In this document: one piece after another, positions 15,135-24,775 of the stretch
Position numbering within the stretch: the stretch's first letter is position 1
Layout: each line of letters begins with the position of its first letter
Assembly: GCA_009782435.1 (NCBI GenBank)
Contig: WRJA01000012.1
Span: 1-39,334, forward strand
Length of the DNA: 39,334 bases
Direction: 5' to 3'
Source of the DNA: Oscillospiraceae bacterium
GTDB taxonomy: Bacteria > Bacillota > Clostridia > Oscillospirales > Oscillospiraceae
Translations under genes and position numbers: made by a program
Notes under the pieces: generated by a model
Databases searched by the model: none
What the model was told of the DNA's origin: nothing
Seen by the model: only the letters and a program-made list of their open reading frames with translations

Positions 15135-16056
15135 CGAAATCAACGAACGGGCGAAAACAGACCCTGCGGGCTTTATCGAAGAATGCGATGACACGTATAA
15201 CCAAAAAATTAGGTTAGCCGCGAATATGATAACGGAAAACCTCCCGAAAAGCCCTATCGTTTTGCTGTCGGGCCCGTCCGGGAGCGGAAAAACAACAACG
15301 GCGATGAAGATCGAGGAGGAACTGAAAAAACGAGGCGTGGGAGTTTATTCCGTTGCCATGGACAACTACTTCCGTCCCAAAATGATAGCGGAGGAAATGC
15401 CCCGCACTCCGGACGGCGCCATAGATTTCGAATCGCCGCTGATAATGGATATGGATCTTTTAAACACTCATTTTTCAATGCTGAGCCGCGGCGAAACCGT
15501 GCTGGTCCCAAAATTCGATTTTTCTCGTCAAATTCGCATCGTGGAACCTTCGAAAACGCTCAGGCTGAAAAAAGACGAGATCGCGATCTTTGAGGGCATA
15601 CACGCTTTAAACGACGATATCACCGGTATGCACCCGGACGCCTTTAAGCTCTACATTAGCGCGCGCTCCGACGTAATGAACGGCGATGACCTGTGTTTCA
15701 AAGGAACTTGGATGCGGCTTGTGCGCCGCTGCGTCCGCGACAAACTGTTCCGCGGCATGGACGTCAATGTGACCTTGGGCATGTGGGCAAACGTTCGCCG
15801 CGGTGAAAAACTCTATATATCTCCGTATAAGGACAAGGCCAACATCAAATTTGATTCTTCTTTCCGATACGAAGTCCCTGTGTTCAAGTCTTTGGCGGCG
15901 GACCTTTTCGCCAATCTTCCCGACGGCATCGAACGTTTTGAGGAGTTGCGCAGCGTTATTCCCGCTTTCGAATTGTTTGAATCTGTCGACCCGGGATTGC
16001 TGAAGCCGGATTCTTTGCTGCGCGAGTTTGTCGGCGGCGGCATATATGAATATTGA
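15118..16056 (+). CDS. Uridine kinase-like nucleoside kinase
   Basis: A P-loop kinase of the uridine kinase/phosphoribulokinase family, expected to phosphorylate a nucleoside using ATP or GTP. Walker A is GPSGSGKTTTA (residues about 49-59), followed by AMDNYFRP and the Walker-B region IAIFEGIHALND. The C-terminus SLLREFVGGGIYEY is typical of the Clostridia nucleoside kinase group. Many relatives carry an N-terminal TGS-type extension and are near 550 residues; this one is 312 and lacks it, retaining only the kinase part. The start at 15118 is fixed by GAGGAG seven bases upstream. It overlaps the end of hemZ by 17 bases and is followed by the beta-helix gene after 13 bases, so the three form one operon. 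Confidence 0.82.
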   Translation: MAYYLDEINERAKTDPAGFIEECDDTYNQKIRLAANMITENLPKSPIVLLSGPSGSGKTTTAMKIEEELKKRGVGVYSVAMDNYFRPKMIAEEMPRTPDGAIDFESPLIMDMDLLNTHFSMLSRGETVLVPKFDFSRQIRIVEPSKTLRLKKDEIAIFEGIHALNDDITGMHPDAFKLYISARSDVMNGDDLCFKGTWMRLVRRCVRDKLFRGMDVNVTLGMWANVRRGEKLYISPYKDKANIKFDSSFRYEVPVFKSLAADLFANLPDGIERFEELRSVIPAFELFESVDPGLLKPDSLLREFVGGGIYEY

Positions 16057-16069
16057 CAGGGTGAGCGAA

Positions 16070-16783
16070 ATGTCAGTTTCCTTAAATTATTATTTCAAAA
16101 AACTTGAGCGCTTCCCTTTCCCGGATTATTTCGACGGTATATCGGAAGCCTGTGAGATTCTCTCAAAATCCGGGGCATATTTGAAAAAGCTTTTAACGGA
16201 ACCCGGAATCTGCGAAAACAACGGTGAGCTGCGCGGCGCTCCTCCCACTCTGTACGGGAATTATTACATAGGCGAAGGCACGGTGATATATAACGGAGTT
16301 ACTGTGATCGGCCCCGTATATATCGGCGAAAACTGCGAGATCATGCCGGGCGCCGTGATAAGGCCGAATACAGTGATATCCGACGGTTGCTTCGTCGGCC
16401 ACGGCAGCGAGGTGAAGCACTGCGTCATGTTCGGCGGCGCAAAAGTGGCGAGTTTGGCTTTTGTGGGGGACTCTGTTTTGGGAGTTTCATCTCGCGTCGG
16501 CAGCGGAGTGATAACCGCCAACCGTAAATTTGACCAAACCAACGCCTCAATAAAGCTGTCCGGCATAAAAAAGGACCTGGGGACAGACTATTTCGGGTGC
16601 ATACTGGGAGACAGCTCCCGTTTGGGGGCCAACAGCGTCACGCAGCCCGGCGCCCACATCGGCCCGTACAGCCGAATCTTTCCTCTGACCTGCGTTCGCG
16701 GCTTCATTCCCGAATGTACCGCCGTATACAACAAAAATGAAACCGTCTTTGAAAAAATCGAGATCACCGAACTTAAACCGTGA
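16070..16783 (+). CDS. Left-handed beta-helix (hexapeptide repeat) protein, GlmU C-domain-like
   Basis: From about residue 60 the sequence is a hexapeptide-repeat left-handed beta helix (YIGEGTVIYNGVTVIGPV, then YIGENCEIMPGAVIRPNTV). It resembles the C-terminal acetyltransferase half of GlmU (GHGSEVKHCVMFGGAK, then GDSVLG and VITANRKFD). No N-terminal nucleotidyltransferase domain is present, only about 55 residues of helical sequence. In GlmU a catalytic His lies just before the YxGDaxxG segment; here the site reads AKVASLAFVGDS without that His. True GlmU acetyltransferase activity is therefore doubtful. The chosen ATG at 16070 has AGGGTGAG upstream; the frame is open further up but overlaps the kinase gene. 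Possible sugar-nucleotide or acyl transferase; substrate unknown. Confidence 0.7.
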   Translation: MSVSLNYYFKKLERFPFPDYFDGISEACEILSKSGAYLKKLLTEPGICENNGELRGAPPTLYGNYYIGEGTVIYNGVTVIGPVYIGENCEIMPGAVIRPNTVISDGCFVGHGSEVKHCVMFGGAKVASLAFVGDSVLGVSSRVGSGVITANRKFDQTNASIKLSGIKKDLGTDYFGCILGDSSRLGANSVTQPGAHIGPYSRIFPLTCVRGFIPECTAVYNKNETVFEKIEITELKP

Positions 16784-16844
16784 TCTCAAAACCGTGCCGG
16801 CAGACGCTTATTCTGCTGAATCCCCTAAACTCGAATAAAACGCG

Positions 16845-16886
16845 GCCGCCCGGACCGAAAGCTCAAGTCCGGGCGGCTCTTTTTAT
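16845..16886 (+). terminator. Rho-independent terminator of the hemZ operon
   Basis: The perfect 11-base arms GCCGCCCGGAC (16845-16855) and GTCCGGGCGGC (16867-16877) enclose an 11-base loop, then TCTTTTTATT. It also lies close to the 3' end of the leftward secreted-protein gene (stop at 16897), though the minus-strand side has no long T run. Confidence 0.88.
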
Positions 16887-16896
16887 TCTCGCAGGA

Positions 16897-19686
16897 TCAA
16901 AGCGCGTTTCCTGTGTTCGCGTCGACGATAATTATTACGGGGTCGCTCGGAACTGCGTTCCCGGACGCCTTGACGCGCACATACAAAACAAGATCGGCTC
17001 CGGGTGCAAGAGATCCGAACAGAGGCTCAAGACTCCATCCCGATGTGTAGGTCGAATACTTATCCCCGTTCAGGCTCCATTCCAGATTGGACACGGCGGT
17101 CGATTTATTACCGCCGGCAGGGGTATAGCCTGTTATCTTAAAGCCTGCGACCGTGACATCCGGCGCCGAGGCCGGAACCGTGACCACCTTCTGTGACGCG
17201 ATGTCGATCTGCTGTATCTTACCGGCGACCGAGGAACCCGCGGCTTTCAGCCTGAACTGCGCCGTTTGCGAAGAATTTGTCGGCGGGATGATTGTTCCGG
17301 GCACAAAGTCTTGCCAAGCGCCCGTCTTTCCCATTCTGTATTCATGCTCGGCGCCGGCGTTCAAAAACTCTCCGGTATCCGGGTCATAGATTATTTCCGG
17401 ATCGGGCGCACCCTGTATGCCGACATCGAATTCAATGAAAGGATAAAGAGGCGTGTTGGGCGGGGCAGTGAAACGCAGCAGTATCTTAAAGGTCAAATCT
17501 CCCGCCGCAGCCGCGTTTTCGATCTGAGTGCTCAGGTTGATGCCGGCCGCAGCCGCTGTCAGCGTCGACCATGAAGCGCCGCTGTTGACGCTGAATTGAA
17601 CAGCAGGTTCACCGGCAACGGGAATCGCCCTCAATATGTAAGTGCTGTAATTGAATTCAAAATCAACGCCTTCGACCGGCGGCGGCATATAGCTTGCCGC
17701 CGGTATCATCAGCTCTTTTGTATTTGACGCCAAGCCTGTGGCGACCGACGCTGTTTTTTCTCGGAACAAAACGACCTTGTCGACAGTATCCCGCGCCAGA
17801 TCCCCCTCCATTTTTACAGACGTCGCGCCCGGCGGCACATCCGTCCAAACGCCGGTCGTATCAACCATGTACTCATATTTCTTGGCGGCCAAAAAACCTT
17901 TGAACAGTTCGTTTGCCCAATCCGCAGTGATATTCGGCGCGGTCGCGCGGGTCATGGTGATCTTAACGGGGACCGAGGACAGGCGCAATGTGCCGGAAGC
18001 GGCGTATCTGATGCGTACCTCTACGTAGTTTGTCACTTCTCCGTCAATCGCCGCCGGCACGACATAATACCCTGTGCCGGTACCGTTATAATCGTCGATG
18101 TTCAGAGCGATATCCGCCGTCCCCCATGCGCCGTAATCAAACGTCGACGGCATTTTTCTGCCGTAGGCGTCGTAATGAACAGTCTCAGTTACCGAGCGCA
18201 GTTCGGCATTGGCTGCCAGAGCCTTGACAAAACCGTCTTCTGTTTTGTAGTCACGGTTCACGGTTAGGGTACTCACCTTTGGCGCGGGTTGCCTTGAGGG
18301 TATGCTGATCTCTGCGGGGAACGACCTGGGGTCTGAGGCCGTAGCTGCTGTCGCGACATAGATTCTCTTGCCCGCGTTGGCGGATATCCACGCGGAGAGC
18401 TCTTCTTCATCCTCGGCGGCCGTACCGTTGTCTATGTATTTTTCAAGCTTGACGGCTGACAGCCCGAAAACCGAGTCTTTGATCGCGGCTCCCAAAAAAG
18501 CTCCGCCGGACAACAGCGTCTCGTTGGGGATATCGAGTGTATACACAGGTTTTGCGGCGCGCGCATTTAAGGTGAGCACTTCGATGTCGCCGGCAACCAC
18601 AGCGGGGTTGCCGGCTTTGGCGGCCACAGATTTATATCGAACCTGTATATCGGTACTCGTAACGCCGGTCAGATTATTGAGTATCGCGGTCAGTTGGATA
18701 TTGGATTTTCCGACCGCCCATCCCCCCGTCCCCACTCTGTATTCCATGGCGGCGGTGAGTCCCCCCAACAGCTCCTTCTTATAGTCTATCTCAATCATTC
18801 CCGTCGGCGCCGAGGGGCCCGTGGCGGGGACGGCGAGGTCTTTCGCGCCCGACGCAAGCTTTGGCGCTACCGTACTGCCCGCGGCCGCTCCGCCGGCAAC
18901 CCTGATCTGAATGGTTTTACCGGGCGCCGCGGCCGGCAGGTCATACAGTCCCGCAGCCAATCCGACGGCCGGCGTCAGAAATGCCCACGGTTCGCTGTTG
19001 TCGGGGGTTTTTAATCTCCAATGATAACCGAGAACTCCGGCTATCGGGGTGATCTTTATTTTGTCGTTAACCTTGTCATATGACGCTGCAGGGACACTCC
19101 AAGTCCCGGGCTTGGTTACCGATAACGCAGGGGAGGCGGGCACAAACGGGTTTGCCTCGGTACCGGCCCCGCTCGCGACGGTTCGTACCTTGACGGCTTG
19201 GACGTCGATGGCTGCGCCGCCGCCGTTGATCCATGGATTTGTGTTCGCGCCGATTTGATACTGATATCCGCTCTTAACGCTCATCGTTGCGTTCGTGAAA
19301 TCGACCTCACAGACGCTTATATCGTCTTTCGCGGGCGTTGCCGCTTTCGGAGCAATGTACAGCTTGGTGCTCGCGGCGTCATTTGAGGCAGTTTTTTCCC
19401 TGTACTCAAAAACCCGAATCTGCCCCGTAACCGTCGGGATGGTAAATTTGATGCTTCTTTCGGTCGTGCCGACCGTTATCCACTGAGGCACAGTGTCGGT
19501 CACATTCGTTGCGCTTGTGAGATACGTACGGTATTCCTGACCTGCGACCAGCGTGATGTACTCGTTTGCGGAGTCAACATCCCCGTTGGCCGCGAGGACC
19601 GTTACGGACATAAGACATATCAAGATAAATGTCACGGTGAGAACAAGGCTTACGGCGCGCGATGTTTTATTATGCAAGATTCGCAC
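16897..19686 (-). CDS. Large secreted protein of unknown function with beta-rich repeats
   Basis: A 929-residue protein with a clear Sec signal peptide (basic MRILHNKTSR, hydrophobic core about 12-30, VLAA cleavage region near 32). The mature part is Thr/Ala/Val/Pro rich and almost free of Cys. It has irregular repeats about 100 residues long, each with a segment like EYRVGTGGW, EYMVDTTGVW or EYRMGKTGAW and a segment like FREKTAS or RYKSVAA near a strand such as LMIPAA. This pattern is common in cell-surface proteins of Clostridia, but I see no SLH domain, LPxTG anchor or catalytic motif. The GTG start at 19686 is supported by AAAGGAG nine bases upstream. Its upstream neighbour on the same strand is PFOR, 89 bases away; a functional link is not evident. 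Confidence 0.75.
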   Translation of the reverse strand: MRILHNKTSRAVSLVLTVTFILICLMSVTVLAANGDVDSANEYITLVAGQEYRTYLTSATNVTDTVPQWITVGTTERSIKFTIPTVTGQIRVFEYREKTASNDAASTKLYIAPKAATPAKDDISVCEVDFTNATMSVKSGYQYQIGANTNPWINGGGAAIDVQAVKVRTVASGAGTEANPFVPASPALSVTKPGTWSVPAASYDKVNDKIKITPIAGVLGYHWRLKTPDNSEPWAFLTPAVGLAAGLYDLPAAAPGKTIQIRVAGGAAAGSTVAPKLASGAKDLAVPATGPSAPTGMIEIDYKKELLGGLTAAMEYRVGTGGWAVGKSNIQLTAILNNLTGVTSTDIQVRYKSVAAKAGNPAVVAGDIEVLTLNARAAKPVYTLDIPNETLLSGGAFLGAAIKDSVFGLSAVKLEKYIDNGTAAEDEEELSAWISANAGKRIYVATAATASDPRSFPAEISIPSRQPAPKVSTLTVNRDYKTEDGFVKALAANAELRSVTETVHYDAYGRKMPSTFDYGAWGTADIALNIDDYNGTGTGYYVVPAAIDGEVTNYVEVRIRYAASGTLRLSSVPVKITMTRATAPNITADWANELFKGFLAAKKYEYMVDTTGVWTDVPPGATSVKMEGDLARDTVDKVVLFREKTASVATGLASNTKELMIPAASYMPPPVEGVDFEFNYSTYILRAIPVAGEPAVQFSVNSGASWSTLTAAAAGINLSTQIENAAAAGDLTFKILLRFTAPPNTPLYPFIEFDVGIQGAPDPEIIYDPDTGEFLNAGAEHEYRMGKTGAWQDFVPGTIIPPTNSSQTAQFRLKAAGSSVAGKIQQIDIASQKVVTVPASAPDVTVAGFKITGYTPAGGNKSTAVSNLEWSLNGDKYSTYTSGWSLEPLFGSLAPGADLVLYVRVKASGNAVPSDPVIIIVDANTGNAL

Positions 19687-19775
19687 AGATCATCACTCCT
19701 TTGCAAAACAACTCCGACCGACCGACCGGGCCGCGCAGAGCCCGATCCTAAATGTTCGATAAGTCTTTGCGCCTG

Positions 19776-22700
19776 TCAGACCTCGTACAGCGCCTTGAGT
19801 CTGACAAGGTGTTCATAACGGGCTTTCGCGGCGGCTTCGTTTGACGCGAAAAGCTCTTTGGCGCGCTCGGGGAAAGCCAACGTAAGCGAACTGTATCTCG
19901 CCTCGTTCATAAGAAAATCATTATATCCGCCGGCAGGCTCTCCGCTGTCGAGAGTAAACGGATTCTTGCCCTCGGCCTTCAAGGACGGGTTGAAGCGGAA
20001 CAAATTCCAATATCCGCACTCAACTGCTTTTTTCATTTCAGACTGGCAATTCACCATGCCGCCCTTGATGCTGTGCATCTCGCACGGAGAATAAGCGATC
20101 ACAAGAGACGGGCCGTTATACGCCTCGGCCTCAAGTATGGCTTTTATGGTCTGGTTTTGAGACGCGCCCATCGCGATCTGAGCGACATACACATAACCGT
20201 ATTGCATCGCTATCTCGGACAGGCTTTTTTTGGCAACTTCCTTGCCGGCGGCGGCAAATTGCGCGACCTGGCCTATATTCGACGATTTCGAAGCTTGTCC
20301 GCCCGTATTGGAATATACCTCGGTATCAAACACGAAAATGTTGACGTCCTCGCCGGACGCTATGACATGGTCCAAGCCTCCGTATCCGATATCATAGGCC
20401 CAGCCGTCTCCGCCGAACACCCAGACAGATTTTTTGACAAGGAATTCCTTATCCGCAAGAACTTCTTTTGAGAGCGGGCAGCCTTTTTCCGCGTTTTTCG
20501 CCAATTCCTCGATGAGGGTCTTAACGGCCGCTTTGTTTTCTTCCCCCTTATCATAGGTGTTGAAGAATTCCGCCGCCGCCTTTTTCAATCCTTCAACCGA
20601 TCGGCTGTCCTCCGCTATGGTCTTGATTTTTTCCGCAAGTCTGTCGCGAACGGCTTTTTGGCCCAAATACATACCGAAGCCGTGTTCCGCGTTATCTTCA
20701 AACAGAGAATTCGCCCATGTCGGGCCGCGCCCGTCGCGATCTTTGGTAAACGGCGACGTCGCCGCGGGGCCTCCCCATATAGACGAGCAGCCTGTCGCGT
20801 TTGAAATATACATCCTGTCACCGAAAAGCTGGGTGATGAGCCGCGCGTACGCGGTTTCGGCGCAGCCCGCGCAGGAACCGGAGAACTCGAGCAGCGGCGT
20901 TTTGAACTGGCTGCCTTTGACGGTGTTGTCCGTAAGCTCGGGTTTTTCGGTCACTTTCGCAACGGTATAGCCGAATACTTCCTGTTGTGCCGTTTGAGAT
21001 TCCTGCGGCTCCATATCAAGCGACTTTGTCGGGCAAACGTTGGCGCATACGCCGCATCCCATGCAGTCGAGCGGCGAGATCGACAGAGTATATTCATACA
21101 GTCCCTTGCCTTTGCCGGCCTTCACCGGCGCATGCTTCATTGCGGCCGGTCCGGCGGAGGTCTCCTCCGCGGTCATTCCGAAGGGGCGTATCGCGGCGTG
21201 CGGGCAAACATAGGCGCATTGGTTGCACTGTATGCATTTTTCAGTATTCCACGCCGGAGTGTTAACGGCAACGCCGCGTTTCTCAAAAGCTGAGGCCCCC
21301 TGTTCAAAAGCTCCGTCCGCGTGGTCGTAAAAAGCCGAAACCGGCAAGCTGTCTCCGTCCATACGCGCGACAGGCTCCATGATGCCTGCGACCATTTTGC
21401 CGAGCTTTGTGGTCGCGGCCTCCGCCGTCGTTTTCTTGTCCGCGGCGTCGGCCCAACCGGCAGGCACTTCGATCTCGACATAAGCGGCGGCGCCGGCGTC
21501 TATGGCCTTGTGGTTGCGTTCGACCACTTCCCCGCCCTTGCTCTGATAGGATTTGGTCGCTGCGTCTTTCATATGGCCTATCGCTTCCTCCGACGGCATC
21601 ACCTTTGCCAGCGCGAAGAAAGCCGACTGAAGAATAGTGTTCGTGCGCTTGCCCATGCCTATGTCCGCTGCGAGGTCTATGGCGTTAATGGTGTACAGCC
21701 TGACTTTATTTTTGGCTATGTAACGTTTTGTCTCCGCGTCCAAGTGTTCGGAGAGTTCGGAAACCGACCACCGGCAGTTTATCAGGAAAACGCCTCCCGG
21801 CTTCACATCCTGCACCATTTTAAAGCCCTTGACTATATAAGAAGGGTTATGGCAGGCCACAAAGTCGGCCTTGTTGATGTAGTAAGGACTCTTAATGGGC
21901 TTGTCCCCGAAGCGCAGATGAGAGATCGTGACTCCGCCTGTCTTTTTGGAATCGTACTGAAAATAAGCCTGAACATACTTTTCCGTGTAGTCACCGATGA
22001 TCTTGATGGAGTTTTTGTTCGCTCCGACCGTTCCGTCTCCGCCCAAGCCCCAGAATTTGCATTCTATCGTTCCTTCCGCGGCGGTGTTGGGCGACGGCTC
22101 CTCAGCAAGAGACAGACCGGTAACGTCGTCCTTGATCCCGAGCGTGAAAACGCGCTTGGGCTCATTTTTTTCGAGTTCTTTGAATACGGCGAAAACGGAA
22201 GAAGGCGGCGTATCTTTACTGCCCAATCCGTAGCGCCCGCCGGTCACGCAGGCGCTCAACCCCGCTGAGACAAGCGCCGCTGTGACGTCAAGATAAAGCG
22301 GTTCGCCGAGCGAGCCGGGTTCTTTTGTCCTGTCAAGCACCGCTATCTTTTTCACGGTTTTCGGCAAGGCCTCAATAAACCGCGAGGCGGCAAACGGGCG
22401 GTACAGCCTGACCTTCACCAAACCGACCTTTTCTCCGCGCGCGTTCAAATAGTCAATAACTTCTTCGCTCACATCGCATATCGAGCCCATCGCGATTATG
22501 ACGCGCTCGGCGTCCGGCGCTCCGTAATAGTTGAAGAGTTTATAATCCGTTTTAAGTTTGGCGTTGATCTTATCAAAGTATTCTTCAACTATCCCCGGGA
22601 CCGCGTCATAGTACTTATTGCAGGCTTCGCGATGCTGGAAGAATATGTCTCCGTTCTCATGGCTGCCGCGCATGATCGGATGTTCGGGGTTGAGCGCTCT

Positions 22701-23312
22701 TTTGCGGAAAGCGGCGACCGCGTCGGCATCGCACATCTCGGCAAGATCGTCGTAATCCCATACCCGGATCTTTTGGATCTCGTGCGACGTGCGGAAACCG
22801 TCGAAAAAGTTGATAAAAGGAACACGGCTTTTTACGGTCGCCAAATGGGCCGCGGCGCCGATGTCCATGACCTCCTGAGTGTTTGTCGCGGCCAACATCG
22901 CAAACCCTGTCTGGCGGCAAGCCATTACGTCCGAATGATCGCCGAATATATTAAGCGCGTGTGAAGCTACCGTCCTCGCCGACACATGGAAAACACAGGG
23001 CAAAAGCTCTCCCGCTATTTTGTACATATTTGGGATCATAAGCAGCAGTCCCTGCGAAGCCGTGTATGTTGTGGTCATCGCTCCCGCGGCAAGCGAACCG
23101 TGCACGGTACCGGCGGCTCCGGCTTCGGACTGCATTTCCACGACCTTAGCAGTTGTTCCGAAAATGTTTTTCTTGCCCTGCGCCGCCCATTGATCCACAT
23201 GATCCGCCATAGGGCTTGAAGGGGTTATCGGATATATCCCCGCTACTTCCGTAAAAGCGTAGGAAACATACGCGGCGGCGTTGTTGCCGTCCATGGACTT
23301 GAGTTTACTCAT
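19776..23312 (-). CDS. nifJ: Pyruvate:ferredoxin (flavodoxin) oxidoreductase
   Basis: The single-chain PFOR converts pyruvate and CoA to acetyl-CoA, CO2 and reduced ferredoxin. All domains are visible in order: N-terminal TPP/pyrimidine-binding (AYVSYAFTEVAGIYPITPSS), transketolase C-like, CoA region, two [4Fe-4S] ferredoxin motifs (CIQCNQCAYVCP and CMGCGVCANVCP), proximal cluster Cys in CAGCAETAYARL and near NATGCSSIWGG, and the TPP site GDGWAYDIGYGG with NTGGQASKSS. At 1178 residues it has standard length. A good ribosome site, GGGAGATG, precedes ATG 23312. It follows the TRAP transporter genes on the same strand with a 113-base gap containing small inverted repeats, so it may be last in the catabolic transcript or separately expressed. 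It would consume the pyruvate made by the upstream lyase. Confidence 0.97.
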   Translation of the reverse strand: MSKLKSMDGNNAAAYVSYAFTEVAGIYPITPSSPMADHVDQWAAQGKKNIFGTTAKVVEMQSEAGAAGTVHGSLAAGAMTTTYTASQGLLLMIPNMYKIAGELLPCVFHVSARTVASHALNIFGDHSDVMACRQTGFAMLAATNTQEVMDIGAAAHLATVKSRVPFINFFDGFRTSHEIQKIRVWDYDDLAEMCDADAVAAFRKRALNPEHPIMRGSHENGDIFFQHREACNKYYDAVPGIVEEYFDKINAKLKTDYKLFNYYGAPDAERVIIAMGSICDVSEEVIDYLNARGEKVGLVKVRLYRPFAASRFIEALPKTVKKIAVLDRTKEPGSLGEPLYLDVTAALVSAGLSACVTGGRYGLGSKDTPPSSVFAVFKELEKNEPKRVFTLGIKDDVTGLSLAEEPSPNTAAEGTIECKFWGLGGDGTVGANKNSIKIIGDYTEKYVQAYFQYDSKKTGGVTISHLRFGDKPIKSPYYINKADFVACHNPSYIVKGFKMVQDVKPGGVFLINCRWSVSELSEHLDAETKRYIAKNKVRLYTINAIDLAADIGMGKRTNTILQSAFFALAKVMPSEEAIGHMKDAATKSYQSKGGEVVERNHKAIDAGAAAYVEIEVPAGWADAADKKTTAEAATTKLGKMVAGIMEPVARMDGDSLPVSAFYDHADGAFEQGASAFEKRGVAVNTPAWNTEKCIQCNQCAYVCPHAAIRPFGMTAEETSAGPAAMKHAPVKAGKGKGLYEYTLSISPLDCMGCGVCANVCPTKSLDMEPQESQTAQQEVFGYTVAKVTEKPELTDNTVKGSQFKTPLLEFSGSCAGCAETAYARLITQLFGDRMYISNATGCSSIWGGPAATSPFTKDRDGRGPTWANSLFEDNAEHGFGMYLGQKAVRDRLAEKIKTIAEDSRSVEGLKKAAAEFFNTYDKGEENKAAVKTLIEELAKNAEKGCPLSKEVLADKEFLVKKSVWVFGGDGWAYDIGYGGLDHVIASGEDVNIFVFDTEVYSNTGGQASKSSNIGQVAQFAAAGKEVAKKSLSEIAMQYGYVYVAQIAMGASQNQTIKAILEAEAYNGPSLVIAYSPCEMHSIKGGMVNCQSEMKKAVECGYWNLFRFNPSLKAEGKNPFTLDSGEPAGGYNDFLMNEARYSSLTLAFPERAKELFASNEAAAKARYEHLVRLKALYEV

Positions 23313-23425
23313 GAATTTTCATCTCCCGTTACTAATTTTCCGTTTTTCCGTAATACCGGTCTCCCGGTGAAATCACTCAGGGCGGGTTTATGACCGCCGT
23401 GTTCCGAAAACACTACGATCGGCCG

Positions 23426-24739
23426 CTATCCGTATATCAGGGTGGGAAGCAGCGTCGCTATCTCCGGCACCAAAACAAGAAGAAGCATCATAACCAATCC
23501 GGCAAAAATAAAAGGCACGACGCCTTTAAATATCATTTTCAATTCAACCTCACGTTTTGCGACTCCGTGCATGACATAGGTCAAAAGCGCCACCGGAGGC
23601 GTCAGTCCTCCGATGCCGACGACAACAACCGTATAGGCTCCGAACCATATTCCGTCAAATCCCAAGTCTTTGACTATCGGGTAGAAAACGGGTATCGTAA
23701 GCAGCACAAGCGCCTGTATATCCACAACAAAACCCAATATCCAATAAGCTAAAGTTATTATGAGCATGACCGTAAAAGGCGTGAAGCCCGATTCGGTAAG
23801 CCACTTGCCTAAGGTCATGGGTATTTGCGATAATGAGAAAAAATTCCCGTACAGAGTGGCGGCGGCTATCAGAAAATAGATAAACGTCGTCATCCGCATC
23901 GTTTCCTTGAGCGATGTGACAAAACGTTTAAAATCAAATTTCTTGGCTATAATCACAACAATAAGCATTCCGAAAGTACCCACGGCGCCCGCCTCTGTCG
24001 GTGTGAACCAACCCGCGAAAAGCCCGCCTATAGAGATCGCAAAGACGACGACGATCTCAATTATCCCCCCGGACTTGACGGCGACCCAGCGTTCTTTCCA
24101 CGTTGCTTTTTGACTTTTCGGAGCAATGGACGGATCGATCTTGCACCATATCGCGACCGTGATGATATATATCAGCATCAGCACCACTCCCGTGCCTATG
24201 CCTGAGGCGAACAGTTTCCCTATCGAAACCGTCGCCGCTATGCCGTAGAGGATAAATGTAAGACTCGGCGGAATCAAAACGGCAAGAGTTGAACCGGCGC
24301 ATATGCAGCCGGTAGACAGCCTGTCGTCATATCCCAGTTTTCTCATTTCCGGGAAAGCGATGGTGCCGATGGTGGCTATCGTAGCCGGCATCGAACCGCA
24401 CACCGCGCCGAACGCGGCGCAAACGACCTGCACCGCGCTCGCAAGCCCGCCGCGATAATGCCCTATGAATTTATTGGCCGTATTTATCAGGCTTGCGCCT
24501 ATTCCCGAATATCCCGCCACAATGCCCATCATGATGAACATGGGCGCGACCGACATGGTAAAGGACGAAAATGTTTTCGTTATGCTTTCCGCCGCCATGG
24601 AAAACGCGGCGTCGGGCGAACGTATAAGAGAGATGCCGATTATACCGGCAAGAAACATGGAAAAACTTACCGGAAGTCCGGTAAATAAAATCGCCAAAAA
24701 GAATACAACACCCAGGATGCCCAACATTGTCAGCGACAT
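23426..24739 (-). CDS. dctM: TRAP transporter large membrane subunit (DctM family)
   Basis: This 437-residue, very hydrophobic protein with about twelve membrane helices is the ion-coupled carrier subunit of a TRAP system. Family hallmarks include LFTGLPVSFSMFLAGIIG at the start, GSMPATIATIGTIAFPEM, STLAVLIPPSLTFILYG and TPTEAGAVGTFG. TRAP systems use a periplasmic or lipid-anchored receptor to import organic acids at the cost of a sodium or proton gradient. ATG 24739 is chosen because AAAGGAG precedes it by seven bases; the open frame extends to 24766 into the ribosome site. It follows dctQ by 36 bases. Confidence 0.93.
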   Translation of the reverse strand: MSLTMLGILGVVFFLAILFTGLPVSFSMFLAGIIGISLIRSPDAAFSMAAESITKTFSSFTMSVAPMFIMMGIVAGYSGIGASLINTANKFIGHYRGGLASAVQVVCAAFGAVCGSMPATIATIGTIAFPEMRKLGYDDRLSTGCICAGSTLAVLIPPSLTFILYGIAATVSIGKLFASGIGTGVVLMLIYIITVAIWCKIDPSIAPKSQKATWKERWVAVKSGGIIEIVVVFAISIGGLFAGWFTPTEAGAVGTFGMLIVVIIAKKFDFKRFVTSLKETMRMTTFIYFLIAAATLYGNFFSLSQIPMTLGKWLTESGFTPFTVMLIITLAYWILGFVVDIQALVLLTIPVFYPIVKDLGFDGIWFGAYTVVVVGIGGLTPPVALLTYVMHGVAKREVELKMIFKGVVPFIFAGLVMMLLLVLVPEIATLLPTLIYG

Positions 24740-24775
24740 ATAAATACTCCTTTCACCAAAAAGCACCCGGGCCGT

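Noticed and set aside
19715-19728. CGAC short tandem repeat upstream of the secreted protein
   Set aside because: Only about three copies, with no symmetry or placement suggesting function.
23313-23425. Small inverted repeats between dctM and nifJ as a terminator
   Set aside because: Stems are short and no T run follows on the minus strand; transcription may continue into nifJ.
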